Below are positions 29,524-30,681 of a DNA stretch of 30,681 nt, in pieces. The position numbers were made by a program, and so were the translations under genes. The notes below the pieces were generated by a model. That model was not told where the DNA came from. It saw only the letters and a list, made by a program, of their open reading frames with translations, and did no database searches. How positions within the stretch are numbered: the first letter of the stretch is position 1; each line of letters begins with the position of its first letter. Source of the stretch: Silvimonas sp. JCM 19000 (lineage in GTDB: Bacteria > Pseudomonadota > Gammaproteobacteria > Burkholderiales > Chitinibacteraceae); contig BBFD01000010.1 of assembly GCA_001313065.1 (NCBI GenBank), positions 1 to 30,681 on the forward strand. The letters are read 5' to 3'.

Positions 29524-30610
29524 ATGTTGTTGCTACTGACGCAATGGCTCGCCGAATCGATCCGCGCTTTTAACGTGTTTAACTACATCACGTTGCGCGC
29601 GGTGCTGGCCATGATTACCGCGCTCGGTATCTCGTGGATGCTGGGCCCGTGGGTGATCCGCAAACTGACCGAAATGAAAGTCGGCCAGGCCGTGCGCACC
29701 GATGGCCCGCAAACCCATCTGGTTAAAGCAGGCACGCCCACCATGGGCGGCACGCTGATTCTGCTGGCCATTGCCATCACCACGCTGTTGTGGGGTGAGT
29801 TGACCAACAAATACATCTGGCTGGTGTTGATCGTTACGCTGACCACCGGCGTCATCGGCTTTATCGACGATTACAAGAAAGTAGCGTTGCGTAATCCGAA
29901 GGGTCTGAGCGCTCGGGCCAAGATGATCGGGCAATCTGCCATCGCCATCGGCGCGGGCGTGTTTCTGGTCAATGCCGGGCAATTGCCTTCGCACACCGGT
30001 TTCATCATCCCGTTTTACAAAGAAATCCTGTATCCGTTTGGCGCGATCGGCTTCTGCGTGCTCACTTACTTTGTGATTGTCGGCACCTCCAACGCCGTCA
30101 ATCTGACCGATGGCCTCGATGGCCTGGCCATCATGCCCACCGTGTTTGTTGCCAGCGCCTTCTGCATCTTTGCCTATGTAGCCGGTAACGCCGTGTTCTC
30201 GCGCTATCTGGGTGTGCCGCATGTGCCCGGCGCGGGTGAACTGGTGATTTTCTGCGCGGCGATGGCCGGCGCGGGCCTCGGCTTTTTTGTGGTTTAACGC
30301 CTACCCGGCTGAAGTCTTTATGGGCGACGTCGGCGCACTGGCGCTTGGCGCGGGCCTCGGTTCGGTGGCCGTGATTGTGCGGCAAGAAATCGTGCTGCTG
30401 ATTATGGGCGGCGTGTTCGTGGTGGAAGCGCTTTCGGTAATGATCCAGGTGGCCAGCTTCAAGATGACCGGCAAGCGCGTGTTCCGCATGGCGCCGCTGC
30501 ATCACCACTACGAACTGAAAGGCTGGAAAGAAACGCAGGTGGTGGTCCGCTTCTGGATCATCACTTTGTTGCTGGTGCTGGCAGGTCTGGCCACTTTGAA
30601 ATTGCGTTAA
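29524..30610 (+). CDS. mraY: Phospho-N-acetylmuramoyl-pentapeptide transferase MraY (1 frameshift)
   Basis: Ten-helix inner-membrane enzyme making lipid I from UDP-MurNAc-pentapeptide and undecaprenyl phosphate; restored 361 residues (E. coli 360). Motifs: [38 protein letters not shown] with the Asp pair, [36 protein letters not shown] and the C-terminal [15 protein letters not shown] triple-His loop. T6 at 30283-30288 expected five: [14 protein letters not shown]; as written the frame stops at 30297, cutting off two catalytic motifs. Clear evidence that the break is not biological, since MraY is essential and single-copy in relatives. Confidence 0.96.
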
Positions 30611-30623
30611 GGCAGAGACGAAC

Positions 30624-30681
30624 ATGGCATGGCAAGGTAAACACTGCATCGTGGTGGGATTGGGGGATTCGGGCCTGGCGG
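30624..30681 (+). CDS. murD: MurD (UDP-MurNAc-L-Ala:D-Glu ligase), first 19 codons only
   Basis: Begins MAWQGKHCIVVGLGDSGLA and is cut by the window edge. VVGLGDSGLA is the N-terminal nucleotide-binding loop seen in MurD, and the position directly after mraY is the standard dcw order. AGAGACG upstream may serve as the ribosome site, 13 bases after the mraY stop. Confidence 0.8.
   Translation, partial: MAWQGKHCIVVGLGDSGLA

Overview
The window is about 31 kb of GC-rich DNA from a Gram-negative bacterium, most likely a betaproteobacterium and possibly of the Neisseriales (an inference from gene content and protein resemblance, not tested). The best markers are the mraZ-rsmH-ftsL-ftsI-murE-murF-mraY-murD division and cell-wall cluster, a Wza-type export protein, a Wzx/Wzy capsule locus and a periplasmic MsrP.

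Layout. (1) 1-750: the C-terminal part of a HipA-like kinase, cut by the window edge. (2) 1053-2010: a GloA2/YaeR-type VOC protein (+) and a small membrane protein (-) converging on a shared bidirectional terminator. (3) 2541-15234 (+): a tightly overlapping surface-polysaccharide operon with Wza/SLBB export protein, Wzz-like chain-length protein, Wzx flippase, a Bcs1-like fused CDP-ribitol synthase, a CDP-ribitol/glycerol phosphotransferase, a Wzy-like polymerase, three glycosyltransferases and a WecA/MraY-type initiating transferase. Together they suggest a ribitol-phosphate (or glycerol-phosphate) containing capsule or exopolysaccharide made by the Wzx/Wzy route. (4) 15322-21252 (-): a nucleoside uptake and salvage operon, transcribed nupC-deoC-deoA-deoB-cdd-udp, behind a perfect TetR-like palindrome. 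(5) 21597-22808 (-): msrP with a 77-residue two-helix membrane protein upstream instead of a visible msrQ. (6) 23128-30681 (+): the dcw cluster from mraZ to the first codons of murD, preceded by MraZ boxes.

The dominant oddity is reading-frame damage. Almost every gene, including single-copy essential ones (ftsL, ftsI, murE, murF, mraY, rsmH), is broken as written. There are two classes of defect. A/T runs that should be 5-7 long are 6-8 long (about 22 break a frame, and several others add exactly three bases). In addition, about 39 single bases, mostly C or G from short C/G runs, are missing. Restoring them gives each gene a full-length product of normal family size (DeoA 440 residues, MraY 361, DeoB 409). 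The same A-run expansion also disturbs the 10-bp spacing of the non-coding MraZ boxes. I read this as sequencing or assembly error rather than pseudogenization, and annotate the genes as real but frame-disrupted. Only mraZ, the hipA fragment and the 77-residue gene read through cleanly. Lengths quoted below as restored are after these inferred corrections.
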